Below, one piece after another: positions 38,855 to 48,276 of a stretch of DNA of 64,000 nucleotides. Each line of letters opens with the position of its first letter. Position 1 is the first letter of the stretch. The position numbers were made by a program, and so were the translations under genes. This DNA comes from Alphaproteobacteria bacterium (lineage in GTDB: Bacteria; Pseudomonadota; Alphaproteobacteria; Rhizobiales; Hyphomicrobiaceae), in contig JAGVSR010000087.1 of NCBI GenBank assembly GCA_019137195.1, positions 62,001 through 126,000 of the forward strand, in the 5' to 3' direction. The notes under the pieces are model-generated. The model did no database searches. It saw only the letters and a program-made list of their open reading frames with translations, and was not told the DNA's origin.

Positions 38855-40681
38855 ATGGCCAGGACGGAGCACGTGAAGGAGCCCTTCCAGTCTACGTTGT
38901 CGGCCGCCACGCAGGGCGGCGGGGAGGCGCTTGCGCTTGCAACACCTGCGGTGAGTCCCGCCACCACAGCTGGGCGCTACCTGGACAGGATCGACCTCGT
39001 CGGCATCCTGTCCGATGTCGAGGAAACGGCCTACACCTGGGACGTTACCACCGACGCCATCCAGTGGGAGACGAATGCGCTGAGCGTCCTCGGCGTGCGC
39101 GGCAATCCCAACATCGCGACCGGCCACGCCTTCCGCGAGCTCGTCGCCGCCGAGCACATCACGCGCCGCCACGACACCATGCTCGAGGCCCTGCGTCGGG
39201 CCGGCAGCCAGGGCGCCCACTTTCGCGTCCAGTACAAGTTCATGCCCGGCGGCCGGCGTTCCGATCGCGTCATCTGGCTTGAGGACCACGGCCTCGTCTG
39301 GGCTGGCAAAGACGGCATGCCGGCTCGCGCTCACGGTGTCGTTCGGGTCATCAACGACCGTTACTGGGAGGAGCAGAAGATCCTCCAGCGCGGTGACCAG
39401 GACGAGCTCACTGGGCAACTGAACCGCATCCGACTGATCGAGGCGGTCGGCAACGTCATTGTGCGCTCAGAGCGCCTGAACCAGCCTTGCGCGTTCCTGA
39501 TGGCGGCCGTCAATAACCTGGCCCTCATCAACGAGAACTTCGGCTACGACAGCGGCGACGAGGTCATCGCGGCCACGGCGAACATCATCAAATCGAAGCT
39601 CCGTGGCGGCGACAGCCTCGGCCGCTACTCCTCGAACAAGTTCGGCATCATCCTGAACGACTGCGGCCCGGGTGCCATGCGCATTGCCGCCGAGCGCTTC
39701 ATGAGGGCCGTGCGCGACGCCAACATCCGCACCGCCGCCTGCCAGGTCTCGGCCACCATCTCGGTCGGCGGCGTGATCGTCCCCGACCAAGCCAAGAACA
39801 TTCACGAGGCGGTTAGCCACGCGCTTTATGCACTCGATCGTGCCAAGCAGCGCCGCCTCGATTGCTTCATGGCCTACGAGCCGAGCCCGCTGCGCGAGAC
39901 CGCACGCCAGCGCAACATCTCGATCGCCGACGAGGTCATCAACGCTCTCGACCAGAACCGGATGTGGCTCGTGCTGCAGCCGCTCGTCGACTCGAGGACC
40001 GGCAAGCCCGAGCATTACGAGTGCCTGCTGCGCATGGAGCGCTCCGACGGCGTGATCGTCTCCGCGGGCGAGTTCATTACCGTCGCCGAGCAGCTTGGGC
40101 TCTCACGGCTCATTGACCGTCGCACGCTCGAGCTCACGATTCCGCTCCTGCGCAAGCACGCCGGCTTGCGCTTGTCTCTCAACGTCTCGTCGCTGACGGC
40201 GAGCGACCACGAGTGGGTCGTCACGCTACATCGCCTGACCGGCGGCTCGAAGGAGATTACCAACCGCTTGACCATCGAGATTACCGAGACGTCGGTGATC
40301 CACGATCTCGACCAGACGGTCGCCTTCGTCGATACGCTGCGCGAGCTCGGCTGCCGCGTCGCTATCGACGATTTCGGCGCCGGCTACACGTCCTTCAAAA
40401 ACCTGAAGACGTTGAACGTCGATATGGTCAAGATCGACGGCGAGTTCGTGAAGGACCTGTCGCACGACGCAACGGGCAAGGTCTTCATCAAGACCATGGT
40501 CGAGATCGCCGATACGTTCGGTATGGAGACGGTGGCCGAGTGGGTGAGCGACGAGGAGACCGCGAGGTTCCTTGCCGATGCCGGCATCACCTACCTGCAG
40601 GGCTTCCTCTACGGGCAGCCGCTGACCGTGAAAGAGTTCGAGGCCCGCCAGCTCGCTGGCAAGCAGCCCGCGTCTCCCTAG
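38855..40681 (+). CDS. EAL-domain c-di-GMP phosphodiesterase with degenerate GGDEF domain
   Basis: A 608-residue soluble protein: PAS-like N-terminal region (about 45-170: YTWDVTTDAIQWETNALSVLG ... HFRVQYKFMPGG), GGDEF-like domain (about 180-345) and EAL domain (about 355-600). The GGDEF loop reads SSNKF (259-263), so cyclase activity is lost; it may bind GTP as an allosteric site. The EAL catalytic set is complete: E389 (ECL), N443, E475, D505-D506 (DDFG), K526, E562 and Q582. It should hydrolyse c-di-GMP and so favour motility over attachment. ATG 38855 (MARTEHVKEP) is chosen over TTG 38789. It stands alone between terminators. Confidence 0.9.
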   Translation: MARTEHVKEPFQSTLSAATQGGGEALALATPAVSPATTAGRYLDRIDLVGILSDVEETAYTWDVTTDAIQWETNALSVLGVRGNPNIATGHAFRELVAAEHITRRHDTMLEALRRAGSQGAHFRVQYKFMPGGRRSDRVIWLEDHGLVWAGKDGMPARAHGVVRVINDRYWEEQKILQRGDQDELTGQLNRIRLIEAVGNVIVRSERLNQPCAFLMAAVNNLALINENFGYDSGDEVIAATANIIKSKLRGGDSLGRYSSNKFGIILNDCGPGAMRIAAERFMRAVRDANIRTAACQVSATISVGGVIVPDQAKNIHEAVSHALYALDRAKQRRLDCFMAYEPSPLRETARQRNISIADEVINALDQNRMWLVLQPLVDSRTGKPEHYECLLRMERSDGVIVSAGEFITVAEQLGLSRLIDRRTLELTIPLLRKHAGLRLSLNVSSLTASDHEWVVTLHRLTGGSKEITNRLTIEITETSVIHDLDQTVAFVDTLRELGCRVAIDDFGAGYTSFKNLKTLNVDMVKIDGEFVKDLSHDATGKVFIKTMVEIADTFGMETVAEWVSDEETARFLADAGITYLQGFLYGQPLTVKEFEARQLAGKQPASP

Positions 40682-40854
40682 CCCCCCAAGGTCGAGTGTA
40701 TGCTACCTCACATCACCCTCTCTCGACAGAGAGAGCGGCCCCCGATCTGTGCTCGCTGATCGGTTTCGGCGCACAAGTCGGCGATGCGCAAGTACACGCT
40801 CTTCCCGGAGAAGGGATTGGTGTTGCGGGGTGCTGCAAGGCAAGCGGCCGGCCG

Positions 40855-41508
40855 TCAGTCCTTATCGCGTGACAGGCGCTCGATGCGCTCCTGCATGGCG
40901 GCAAGCTGGGACTTGAGATCGTTGATCTCTTCGCGGGGCGTCTCCGTGGCTTCAGTCCGCGCGCGCACCGGCACGGCATCGCCCTTGGCTCCCGCGGCCT
41001 GCTGTCCGGCAGCGAAGGGCGCCCAGATCGAGCTCATCGCCTGCTCGAACATGGCCATATTCTTGCGAGCCTGCTCCTGATAGAGCTCGAATGCCGCCGT
41101 TGGGTTGGTGAAGGCCGTCGCGAACTGACTGCGAAACTTCTCCTGCTCTCTGACCAGGCTCTCGAGACTGAACTGCAAGTAGCCCGGCACCATGCGCCCG
41201 ATCTGGTCGTCATAGAAGCGGATCAGCTGGCGCAGGAAGGGGATCGGCAGCAGCGTCTGGCCACCCTCGCGGCTTTCCTGCTCGACGATGATCTGGGTTA
41301 GAACCGCGTGCGTGAGGTCGTCGCCGGTCTTGGCGTCGTAGACCACGAAGTCACGATCCGTACGCACCATCTGCGCTAGATCCTCGAGCGTAACGTAGGT
41401 GCTCGTCTCGGTATTGTAGAGCCGCCGATTGGCGTACTTCTTGATGACGACAGCCTCCTTCTTCTCTGGCTGTCGCTTGTCCGCTTGTGGGTCGGGCTTG
41501 TTCAACAT
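40855..41508 (-). CDS. phaR: Polyhydroxyalkanoate synthesis repressor PhaR
   Basis: A 217-residue regulator. The N-terminal DNA/PHB-binding domain is VIKKYANRRLYNTETSTYVTLEDLAQMVR, then DFVVYDAKTGDDLTHAVLTQIIVEQES and the second PHB-accumulation regulatory domain GGQTLLPIPFLRQLIRFYDDQIGRMVPGYLQFS. A Gln/Glu-rich coiled-coil tail (ERIERLSRDKD) ends it. PhaR represses phasin and PHA genes until bound to nascent PHB. It is divergent from phaA-phaB. I place the start at ATG 41508 (MLNKPDPQ); ATG 41547 is in frame and adds 13 residues. No phaC or phaP lies in the window. Confidence 0.93.
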   Translation of the reverse strand: MLNKPDPQADKRQPEKKEAVVIKKYANRRLYNTETSTYVTLEDLAQMVRTDRDFVVYDAKTGDDLTHAVLTQIIVEQESREGGQTLLPIPFLRQLIRFYDDQIGRMVPGYLQFSLESLVREQEKFRSQFATAFTNPTAAFELYQEQARKNMAMFEQAMSSIWAPFAAGQQAAGAKGDAVPVRARTEATETPREEINDLKSQLAAMQERIERLSRDKD

Positions 41509-41623
41509 GGGTGCGCCGATCGAGATGGGGTTATTGCAGTGCGTCATGCTAGCATGGACCGCACCTGCGATGCCAGAGCTTCGTGCATAGGGATTGGGCG
41601 GATTTGCCGCCTCAAGCCGGAAT

Positions 41624-41653
41624 TGCAGGCCATAACCCGTCCCTGCTATCTGT
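41624..41653 (+). promoter_or_regulatory. Candidate phaA promoter
   Basis: TTGCAG (41624-41629) and TATCTG (41648-41653) are 18 nt apart, about 100 nt upstream of the phaA ATG in the phaR-phaA divergent region. The match to the consensus is only fair. Confidence 0.35.
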
Positions 41654-41752
41654 GCGCGACCAGCCGAATGCTTTATTGATCCGGATCAAGCCGGCGTACC
41701 GTCCGGCGGGCAAATACCGCTGCCAATACATCCCTGAGGAGGCGCTTCCACG

Positions 41753-42940
41753 ATGAGTGACGAGAACACCATTGTCATTGCCAGTGCGGCACGTACCCCG
41801 GTCGGGAGCTTCAATGGCTCCCTCGGTGGGCTGAAGGCCCATGAGCTCGGGGCCGTTGCCATCAAGGCCGCGTTGCAGCGCGCCAACGTCTCCCCGGGTG
41901 AGGTGTCCGAGGTCATCCTCGGCCAGATCCTGACCGCCGGTCAGGGCCAGGGTCCGGCCCGGCAGGCTTCGATCGCCGCCGGCATCCCCGTCGACACCCC
42001 GGCCTGGAGCATGAACCAGATCTGCGGCTCTGGCCTGCGCGCCGTCGCACTCGGCATGCAGCAGATCAAGTCGGGCGATGCCTCGATCATCGTCGCTGGC
42101 GGCCAGGAGAGCATGAGCCAGTCCATGCACGCCTCGCACATGCGCGACGGCACCAAGATGGGCGACGTCAAGCTCTTGGACACCATGGTCAAGGACGGCC
42201 TCTGGGACGCCTTCAACAACTACCACATGGGCACGACCGCCGAGAACGTGGCGCGTCAGTACCAGATCACCCGCGCCGAGCAGGACGCCTTCGCCGCCGC
42301 CTCGCAGAACAAGGCCGAGGCTGCCCGCAAGGCCGGCAAGTTCAAGGATGAGATCGCTCCCGTCACCATCAAGGGCAAGAAGGGCGATACCGTCGTCGAC
42401 ACCGACGAGTACATCAAGGATGGCGTCACGGTCGACGGCATCTCCAAGCTGCGCCCCGCGTTCGACCCGAAAGAGGGCTCGGTCACGGCCGCCAACGCCT
42501 CTGGCATCAATGACGGCGCTGCCGTCGTCGTTCTGATGACCGCCGCCGAGGCCAAGAAGCGCGGCATCAAGCCGTTGGCCCGCATCGTCTCCTGGGCTAC
42601 CGCTGGTGTCGACCCCTCGATCATGGGTACGGGTCCGATCCCGGCCTCCAAGAAGGCCCTCGATAAGGCCGGTTGGACCATCAAGGATCTCGATCTCATC
42701 GAGGCCAACGAGGCCTTTGCCGCTCAGGCCATCTCGGTCAACAAGGGCATGGGTTGGGACACCGACAAGGTGAACGTCAACGGCGGTGCTATCGCCATTG
42801 GCCACCCGATCGGCGCCTCTGGCGCCCGCATCCTGACCACGCTTCTCTATGAGATGCAGCGTCGCAATGCCAAGAAGGGCCTTGCCACGCTCTGCATCGG
42901 CGGCGGCATGGGCGTCACCCTCTGCGTCGCCCGCGACTGA
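41753..42940 (+). CDS. phaA: Acetyl-CoA acetyltransferase (beta-ketothiolase)
   Basis: A 395-residue thiolase condensing two acetyl-CoA to acetoacetyl-CoA, the first step of polyhydroxybutyrate synthesis. The active-site Cys is in [16 protein letters not shown] (about residue 89), the signature [17 protein letters not shown] at about 320, and the catalytic [10 protein letters not shown] and [12 protein letters not shown] near the C-terminus. GGAGGCGCTTCC precedes the ATG. phaB follows after 75 nt, across a perfect 28-nt palindrome. Divergent phaR probably adjusts expression. Confidence 0.95.
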   Translation: MSDENTIVIASAARTPVGSFNGSLGGLKAHELGAVAIKAALQRANVSPGEVSEVILGQILTAGQGQGPARQASIAAGIPVDTPAWSMNQICGSGLRAVALGMQQIKSGDASIIVAGGQESMSQSMHASHMRDGTKMGDVKLLDTMVKDGLWDAFNNYHMGTTAENVARQYQITRAEQDAFAAASQNKAEAARKAGKFKDEIAPVTIKGKKGDTVVDTDEYIKDGVTVDGISKLRPAFDPKEGSVTAANASGINDGAAVVVLMTAAEAKKRGIKPLARIVSWATAGVDPSIMGTGPIPASKKALDKAGWTIKDLDLIEANEAFAAQAISVNKGMGWDTDKVNVNGGAIAIGHPIGASGARILTTLLYEMQRRNAKKGLATLCIGGGMGVTLCVARD

Positions 42941-42948
42941 CTATCTAC

Positions 42949-42976
42949 TCCCTCCTCCCGCTAGCGGGAGGAGGGA
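42949..42976 (+). other. Perfect 28-nt palindrome between phaA and phaB
   Basis: TCCCTCCTCCCGCT (42949-42962) is the exact reverse complement of AGCGGGAGGAGGGA (42963-42976). It starts 9 nt after the phaA stop and ends 39 nt before the phaB ATG, with no T-run behind it. As RNA it forms a very stable stem, likely an mRNA-processing or stability element that sets the phaA/phaB ratio rather than a full terminator. Confidence 0.7.
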
Positions 42977-43015
42977 CAACACACTCACGAGAACAAACCC
43001 CGAGGGAGGAATTTC

Positions 43016-43741
43016 ATGGCACGAGTTGCCGTCGTTACCGGAGGTACGCGTGGCATTGGCCACGCCATCTCGATCGCAATGAAGCAGGCCGGTTATCGCG
43101 TTGCCGCCACCTACGCCGGCAACGACGCGGCTGCGCAGCAGTTCTCGGCCGAGACCGGCATCCCGGTCTTCAAGTTCGACGTCGGCAGCTACGACGCCGT
43201 CGCCAAGGGCATGTCCGAGATCGAGAAGGCGCTGGGCCCCGTCGACGTGCTGGTCAACAATGCCGGCATCACCAAGGACACGCCCTTTCACAAGATGACC
43301 AAGGCCGACTGGGACGCCGTCATCGGCACCAACCTCAATGGCCTCTTCAACTGCACCCGCCAGGTGTGGGAGGGCATGCGCACACGGAAGTTCGGCCGCG
43401 TCATCAACATCTCGTCGATCAACGGCCAGAAGGGCCAGTTCGGCCAGGTGAACTACTCGGCATCGAAGGCCGGCGACATCGGCTTCACCAAGGCCCTTGC
43501 CCAGGAAGGTGCTCGCGCCGGCATCACCGTCAATGTCATCTGCCCGGGCTATATTGCCACTGAGATGGTGAAGGCTGTGCCGAAGGAAGTGCTCGAGAAG
43601 GCTATCCTGCCCAACATCCCCGTTGGTCGCCTGGGTGAGCCGGACGAAATTGCCCGCTGCGTGGTGTTCCTCGCCTCCGATGACGCTGGCTTCATCACCG
43701 GCTCGACGCTGACGGCGAACGGCGGCCAGTACATCGCCTGA
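43016..43741 (+). CDS. phaB: Acetoacetyl-CoA reductase (NADPH)
   Basis: A 241-residue SDR enzyme producing (R)-3-hydroxybutyryl-CoA for PHB. The cofactor motif is VTGGTRGIGHAIS (residues 8-20), NNAGITKDTPFHKM follows, and the catalytic Ser-Tyr-Lys is in INISSINGQKGQFGQVNYSASKAGDIGF. PCGPGYIATEM-type CPGYIATEMVKAVP and the tail SDDAGFITGSTLTANGGQYI are typical PhaB. GAGGGAGGAATTTC gives a strong ribosome-binding site. A terminator 30 nt beyond the stop closes the phaAB operon. Confidence 0.95.
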   Translation: MARVAVVTGGTRGIGHAISIAMKQAGYRVAATYAGNDAAAQQFSAETGIPVFKFDVGSYDAVAKGMSEIEKALGPVDVLVNNAGITKDTPFHKMTKADWDAVIGTNLNGLFNCTRQVWEGMRTRKFGRVINISSINGQKGQFGQVNYSASKAGDIGFTKALAQEGARAGITVNVICPGYIATEMVKAVPKEVLEKAILPNIPVGRLGEPDEIARCVVFLASDDAGFITGSTLTANGGQYIA

Positions 43742-43770
43742 GCCTAAATCTCTGGAATTCCAATGGAAGT

Positions 43771-43800
43771 ACGCCCCGGCGCCTCGGCCCGGGGCGTTTT
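43771..43800 (+). terminator. Intrinsic terminator of phaAB
   Basis: ACGCCCCGG (43771-43779) pairs with CCGGGGCGT (43789-43797), 9-nt loop, followed by TTTTCG (the run begins inside the stem's last base). Confidence 0.8.
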
Positions 43801-43815
43801 CGTGCCCCCTACGCT

Positions 43816-43858
43816 TTGCAATTTCTGCATGGCTTACCTATATTGTGCGCTGCAACAA
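43816..43858 (+). promoter_or_regulatory. Sigma-70-type promoter and possible operator of the LysR gene
   Basis: TTGCAA (43816-43821), exactly 17 nt, TATATT (43839-43844): a good promoter about 40 nt upstream of the LysR ATG at 43888. Overlapping the expected start point is TTGTGCGCTGCAACAA (43843-43858), which contains TGC-N3-GCA, a candidate autoregulatory site. Confidence 0.55.
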
Positions 43859-43887
43859 GCCCGCGACCGGGCAATGAGGGTGCGGCC

Positions 43888-44787
43888 ATGGATTGGGACA
43901 AGCTCAGGGTATTTCACGCCGCTGCCGCGGCCGGCAGTTTCACGCACGCCGGCGATGCGCTGCACCTCTCCCAGTCGGCCATTTCGCGCCAGGTCTCCGG
44001 TCTCGAGAAGGACCTGAAGGTCGCACTCTTCCATCGACACGCACGCGGCCTTGTGCTGACCGAGCAGGGCGAGATGCTCTATCGCACCGTCAGCGACGTG
44101 ATGAGCAAGCTGCAGACCGCCGAGACGCTGCTGACGGATAGCGCCACCAAGCCGACCGGTGAGATCCGTATCGCCGCTCCGGTTGGCCTCGGCACGGTCT
44201 GGTTGTCACAGCGCCTGCGCGAGTTTCTCGACCTCTATCCCGAAATCCGCGTCGATCTCATCCTCGACGACGAGCACATCGACCTCTCCAAGCGCGAGGC
44301 CGACGTTGGCATCTGGACCCGCGAGCCCGAGCAGGCGGAGCTCATCCGTAGGCCGCTCTGGGTCGCGAAGGTGCGGCCGCTGGCCTCCGCCCAGTATGTC
44401 CGTCGCTACGGGAGCCCGCAGACGTTGGCCGACCTCGACAAGGGGCACCGCATCATTTCTTACTCGGGCCAGCCCTCGCAGCATCTCCCCGCCATCAGCT
44501 GGCTGGAGACGGCAGGCCGCGACGAGGAGCCTCCGCGCGTGCCGGCATTCCGCGCCAACAGCGTGGTCGCCATCAAGAACGCGATCTTGGCTGGCGTCGG
44601 CATCGGCATGATCCCGGACTACATGACCGGCCAACAGAGCGACTTGGTCAGCGTCCTGACCGAGACCGAGATCGATTACCCGGAGCTGCCGATCTACTTC
44701 GCTTATCCGGAGGAGCTGAAGACCTCGAAAAAGGTGCAGGTTCTCCGCGACTTCCTGGTTTCGAAGGCCCATCAGTGGAAAGATTGA
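43888..44787 (+). CDS. LysR-family transcriptional regulator
   Basis: A 299-residue regulator. The winged HTH is at residues 1-60 (WDKLRVFHAAAAAGSFTHAGDALHLSQSAISRQVSGLEKDLKVALFHRHARGLVLTEQG), then a linker helix and a periplasmic-binding-like effector domain (about 90-295, GEIRIAAPVGLGTVWLSQRLREFLDLYPEIRVDLIL). The effector is unknown. The start at 43888 is supported by the promoter at 43816-43844, which rules out the upstream in-frame start. Located behind phaAB but separated by a terminator; neighbours give no clear target. Confidence 0.9.
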   Translation: MDWDKLRVFHAAAAAGSFTHAGDALHLSQSAISRQVSGLEKDLKVALFHRHARGLVLTEQGEMLYRTVSDVMSKLQTAETLLTDSATKPTGEIRIAAPVGLGTVWLSQRLREFLDLYPEIRVDLILDDEHIDLSKREADVGIWTREPEQAELIRRPLWVAKVRPLASAQYVRRYGSPQTLADLDKGHRIISYSGQPSQHLPAISWLETAGRDEEPPRVPAFRANSVVAIKNAILAGVGIGMIPDYMTGQQSDLVSVLTETEIDYPELPIYFAYPEELKTSKKVQVLRDFLVSKAHQWKD

Positions 44788-44938
44788 CCCTGATCGCAGG
44801 AACGTGCTCGAGATTATGCACGAGGGGCTTCTCTGATCCGCTTGAAGCGGCTAACGTATCCTCACCATCCGGGGCCTGGTTCCGTCACGGCACATTGCCA
44901 CCGCCGCAAGGGCCGAAGCTCTGGTAGATATGGTGACT

Positions 44939-44969
44939 GAAGCCGGGCCCCGCGCCCGGCTTCTTTTTT
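44939..44969 (+). terminator. Strong intrinsic terminator between LysR gene and leuC
   Basis: GAAGCCGGGC (44939-44948) pairs with GCCCGGCTTC (44954-44963) over a 5-nt loop, followed by TTTTTT. It lies 150 nt after the LysR stop and about 190 nt before the leuC start. It may end the LysR transcript or act as an attenuator of leuC. The surrounding 44788-45159 stretch has no supportable gene; it contains a small hairpin CCGCT-TGA-AGCGG near 44838 and a six-codon ATG...TGA frame at 44814-44834. Confidence 0.85.
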
Positions 44970-45159
44970 GGGCCCTCGAGTCAACGGCTATGGACACGCG
45001 CCGGCGCTCGCTCGAACTCCCCGCCCTGAATGGGGGCCGGGAATTGCCTGCGGGCCTGGAGCCACGACCCCGACTGATGCGTCTCTGCGCCTGATTTGCA
45101 TCATGAGCGGCGAGGCGCTATCTCACCCGCCAATCACTCTCGCAAAGGCATTCGGACCG

Positions 45160-46578
45160 ATGGCCCAGATGGCACCCAAGACCCTCTACGACAAGATCTT
45201 CGATGACCACGTGGTAGAGCGCGCGGACGACGGCACCTGCGTCCTTTACATCGACCGTCATCTCGTCCACGAGGTCACCAGCCCGCAAGCGTTCGAAGGC
45301 CTGCGCATGGCCGGCCGCAAGGTTCGCCACCCCGAGCGTACGCTGGCCGTCGTCGACCACAACGTGCCCACGACCGACCGCAGCCACGGCATTGCCGACC
45401 CCGAGAGCAAGACCCAGGTCGAGACTCTCGCTCAGAACGCCAGGGACTTCGGCATCGAGTACTACAACGAGCTCGACAAGCGCCAGGGTATCGTCCACGT
45501 CGTCGGTCCCGAGCAGGGCTTTACGCTGCCGGGCACGACCATCGTCTGCGGCGACAGCCACACCTCGACGCACGGCGCATTCGGAGCCCTCGCGCACGGA
45601 ATCGGCACCTCTGAGGTCGAGCACGTGCTCGCCACTCAGACGCTGATCCAGAAGAAGGCCAAGAACATGCTCGTTGAGGTCAACGGGCAGGCCCCAAAGG
45701 GCGTCGGCGCCAAGGACATCATCCTCGCCATCATCGGTGAGATCGGCACCGCTGGCGGCACCGGCTCGGTCATCGAGTACGCAGGCGAGGCCATCCGCGC
45801 CCTCTCCATGGAAGGCCGCATGACGGTCTGCAACATGTCGATCGAGGGCGGCGCTCGCGCCGGCATGATCGCGCCCGACGAGAAGACCTACGCCTTCATC
45901 AAGGACCGCCCCAAGGCCCCCAAGGGCAAGGCCTGGGACATGGCTATGAAGTACTGGGAGACACTGAAGACCGACGACGGAGCCAAGTTCGATCGCATCG
46001 TCAAGCTCGACGCGGCCAAGCTGCCGCCGATCGTGACCTGGGGCACGAGCCCTGAGGACGTCGTCTCGGTAGCGGGCGTCGTGCCGAACCCGACCGATGT
46101 CGCCGACGAGAACAAGCGCGCCTCCATGGTGCGCGCGCTCGACTACATGGGTCTCACGCCCGGCACCAAGATCACAGACATCCCGCTCGACGTGGTGTGG
46201 ATCGGCTCCTGCACCAACGGCCGCATCGAGGATCTTCGCGTCGTCGCCAAGGCGGTCGACGGCAAGAAGGTCTCCTCGCGGCTCGCCTACGCCATGATCG
46301 TGCCGGGCTCCGGTCTCGTGAAGGAGCAGGCGGAAGCGGAAGGCTTGGACAAGATCTTCAAGGCCGCCGGCTTCGAGTGGCGCGAGCCCGGCTGCTCCAT
46401 GTGCCTCGGGATGAACCCCGACCAGTTGAAGCCCGGCCAGCGCTGCGCCTCGACCTCCAACCGCAACTTCGAGGGCCGCCAGGGCTACAAGGGCCGCACC
46501 CACCTCGTCTCGCCGATCATGGCTGCGGCGGCGGCGATCGAGGGCCACTTCGTGGATGTGCGGGCATGGGGAGCGTGA
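45160..46578 (+). CDS. leuC: 3-isopropylmalate dehydratase large subunit
   Basis: A 472-residue aconitase-superfamily protein of leucine synthesis that, with LeuD, isomerises 2- to 3-isopropylmalate. Marks: [69 protein letters not shown], the [4Fe-4S] cysteines in IGSCTNGR and [15 protein letters not shown], and [14 protein letters not shown] choose ATG 45160 ([12 protein letters not shown]); ATG 45103 and 45169 are in frame, and the frame stays open upstream to 44968 through the terminator region. leuD lies about 2.4 kb downstream. Confidence 0.96.
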   Translation: MAQMAPKTLYDKIFDDHVVERADDGTCVLYIDRHLVHEVTSPQAFEGLRMAGRKVRHPERTLAVVDHNVPTTDRSHGIADPESKTQVETLAQNARDFGIEYYNELDKRQGIVHVVGPEQGFTLPGTTIVCGDSHTSTHGAFGALAHGIGTSEVEHVLATQTLIQKKAKNMLVEVNGQAPKGVGAKDIILAIIGEIGTAGGTGSVIEYAGEAIRALSMEGRMTVCNMSIEGGARAGMIAPDEKTYAFIKDRPKAPKGKAWDMAMKYWETLKTDDGAKFDRIVKLDAAKLPPIVTWGTSPEDVVSVAGVVPNPTDVADENKRASMVRALDYMGLTPGTKITDIPLDVVWIGSCTNGRIEDLRVVAKAVDGKKVSSRLAYAMIVPGSGLVKEQAEAEGLDKIFKAAGFEWREPGCSMCLGMNPDQLKPGQRCASTSNRNFEGRQGYKGRTHLVSPIMAAAAAIEGHFVDVRAWGA

Positions 46579-46611
46579 AGCGGACCGGGCGATGGGTTAC
46601 GAACCCCGACC

Positions 46612-47499
46612 ATGACCCAGCAGAAATTCGTCATCGAGACACCTGACCGCGACCGCGCACACACCATTGCCGGCGCCATGCAGGATCTTGTCGAGCCCAC
46701 GCCCGCGGCACTGACCCTGTTCGAGCAACCCGACGCGGCGGGCACGGTCACCTGGCGCATCGAGGCCTATTACGGCGAGCCGCTCACGTCGGCCGACCTC
46801 GACGCCAGACTCGCCACCGTGCTCGACGGTGCCCCACCGCACGTGACAGCCGAGGACGTGCCGGACCTGAACTGGGTCGCCATCTCGCAGGCCGCCCTTC
46901 CGCCCGTGCATGCCGGCCGCTACACCATCCATGGTACGCACGACAAAGGCCGCGTTCCTCACGGCCCGAATTCCATTCTGATCGACGCTGGCGAGGCTTT
47001 CGGCACGGCCCATCACGCGACCACCTACGGCTGCCTCGAGGCGATCTCGCGCGTGACGCGAAGCGCACGCTTTGCCAACGTGCTCGACCTCGGCTGCGGC
47101 TCGGGCGTGCTCGCCATCGCCGTCGCCCGCGCGATGCCCAACGCCCGGATCATCGCGACCGACCTCGATCCGCAGTCGGTGCGCGTCGCTGCCGCCAACA
47201 TGCGCGATAACGGAATGGCATCGCGCATTGCCGTCCGCACCGCTTCGGGCCTCGACGATCCGGAGCTGCGCCGCCGCGCGCCGTACGATCTCCTCATCGC
47301 CAATATCCTCGCCGGTCCGCTGATCTCTCTCTCCGGCGACATCGCGCGCGCGGTCGCTCCCGGGGGCACGCTTGTTCTGTCCGGCATCCTGGTCCCGCAG
47401 GCGCCCCAAGTCATTGCCGCCTACAAGGCCAAGGGCTTCACCCTTCGCACTCACGACCGCATCGCCGGCTGGTCGACGCTGGTGATGGTGCGCCGCTAG
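46612..47499 (+). CDS. prmA: Ribosomal protein L11 methyltransferase
   Basis: A 295-residue SAM-dependent enzyme that trimethylates L11. Substrate-recognition N-domain (1-100) with LNWVAISQAALPPVHAGRY, then the PrmA-specific IDAGEAFGTAHHATTYGCLEAI. SAM motif I is NVLDLGCGSGVLAIAVARAM (about 156-175), then TDLDPQSVRVAAANMRDNG and the catalytic NILAGPL. ATG 46612 is 33 nt downstream of leuC. Length and motifs are normal. Confidence 0.93.
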   Translation: MTQQKFVIETPDRDRAHTIAGAMQDLVEPTPAALTLFEQPDAAGTVTWRIEAYYGEPLTSADLDARLATVLDGAPPHVTAEDVPDLNWVAISQAALPPVHAGRYTIHGTHDKGRVPHGPNSILIDAGEAFGTAHHATTYGCLEAISRVTRSARFANVLDLGCGSGVLAIAVARAMPNARIIATDLDPQSVRVAAANMRDNGMASRIAVRTASGLDDPELRRRAPYDLLIANILAGPLISLSGDIARAVAPGGTLVLSGILVPQAPQVIAAYKAKGFTLRTHDRIAGWSTLVMVRR

Positions 47500-47742
47500 C
47501 CGTAGCCTCGAGGCTTGCCACGCGGACCCGTGCAGCTGCGTGCGTGAACGAGCGCACGAGGCTCACCCTCGATGATTCTGTCTGAGTTGCTCCATGGAGT
47601 CGCTGGCAAAGCCTGGGGTGACAGCCCTCAGGCTTACCCGCCCCTTGACCACGCGCATCCAGTTATCGGTCACGTCTTAGGCCGACGTTTACCAACCTCT
47701 GTCATCCTCCTCGGCATCGAGTTCTGTTGCGTGAGGGTGTAG

Positions 47743-48117
47743 ATGCGCAAGTTGACACGGGGGCCCTTGGCCCTGCCGGGGTCGCTGGCCCTGCCGCTGG
47801 CCATTGCCAGCCTATCTCTGCTTGCCGGCTGCAGCGAGACGCGCGCGCCGGGAGCGCCGGCCGTCTATTCGTGGAGCTATATGGAGCCGCCGGTCCCTGC
47901 CGCGCGTCCGCTGGTGAGGCGAGACCTCGAGGACGACGGCATCGAGGTCCAGACAGCCCCGAGCCTCCGGGTCCGCGCCATGCCCGACGATCCTCGCGAG
48001 CCTTGGAGCCGCAACTACGGAAGATCGGCAGGCACGCCCGCCGTCAGCTCCTCCGAGGTCTATCGCGACGAGACCGTGTCGGCCGCGGCCGACGAAAGGG
48101 TTGCCTCTTCGGAGTAG
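47743..48117 (+). CDS. Small lipoprotein of unknown function
   Basis: A 124-residue protein. The N-terminal signal ends in a lipobox LLAGC (Cys about 29), predicting lipid attachment. The mature part is proline- and charge-rich with no predicted fold: APAVYSWSYMEPPVPAARPLVRRDLEDDGIEVQ and PWSRNYGRSAGTPAVSSSEVYRDE. No family recognised. GAGGGTGTAG precedes the ATG. The 47500-47742 interval upstream has no gene. Its GC and codon use match the neighbours. Confidence 0.7.
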   Translation: MRKLTRGPLALPGSLALPLAIASLSLLAGCSETRAPGAPAVYSWSYMEPPVPAARPLVRRDLEDDGIEVQTAPSLRVRAMPDDPREPWSRNYGRSAGTPAVSSSEVYRDETVSAAADERVASSE

Positions 48118-48276
48118 GCCAGTTTGGCAGCGGCGGGCGAGGCGCGGGCCGGGCCGGCGCGCTTCCGATCGGAGGCGCGTGCGAAGCTCCCACTCGATGA
48201 GCCCGATTAATCCCCCTCACCCCCGCTGCCCCTACACTTCGACCCAGGGCACTTCCGCCCGGCGGATCGAACGTCC

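Noticed and set aside
41508-43741. Complete PHA operon with phaC and phaP
   Set aside because: Only phaR, phaA and phaB are present; no synthase or phasin is encoded in the window.
44814-44834. Leucine leader peptide controlling leuC
   Set aside because: The frame has six codons with two Leu and lacks a convincing ribosome-binding site; too weak to annotate.
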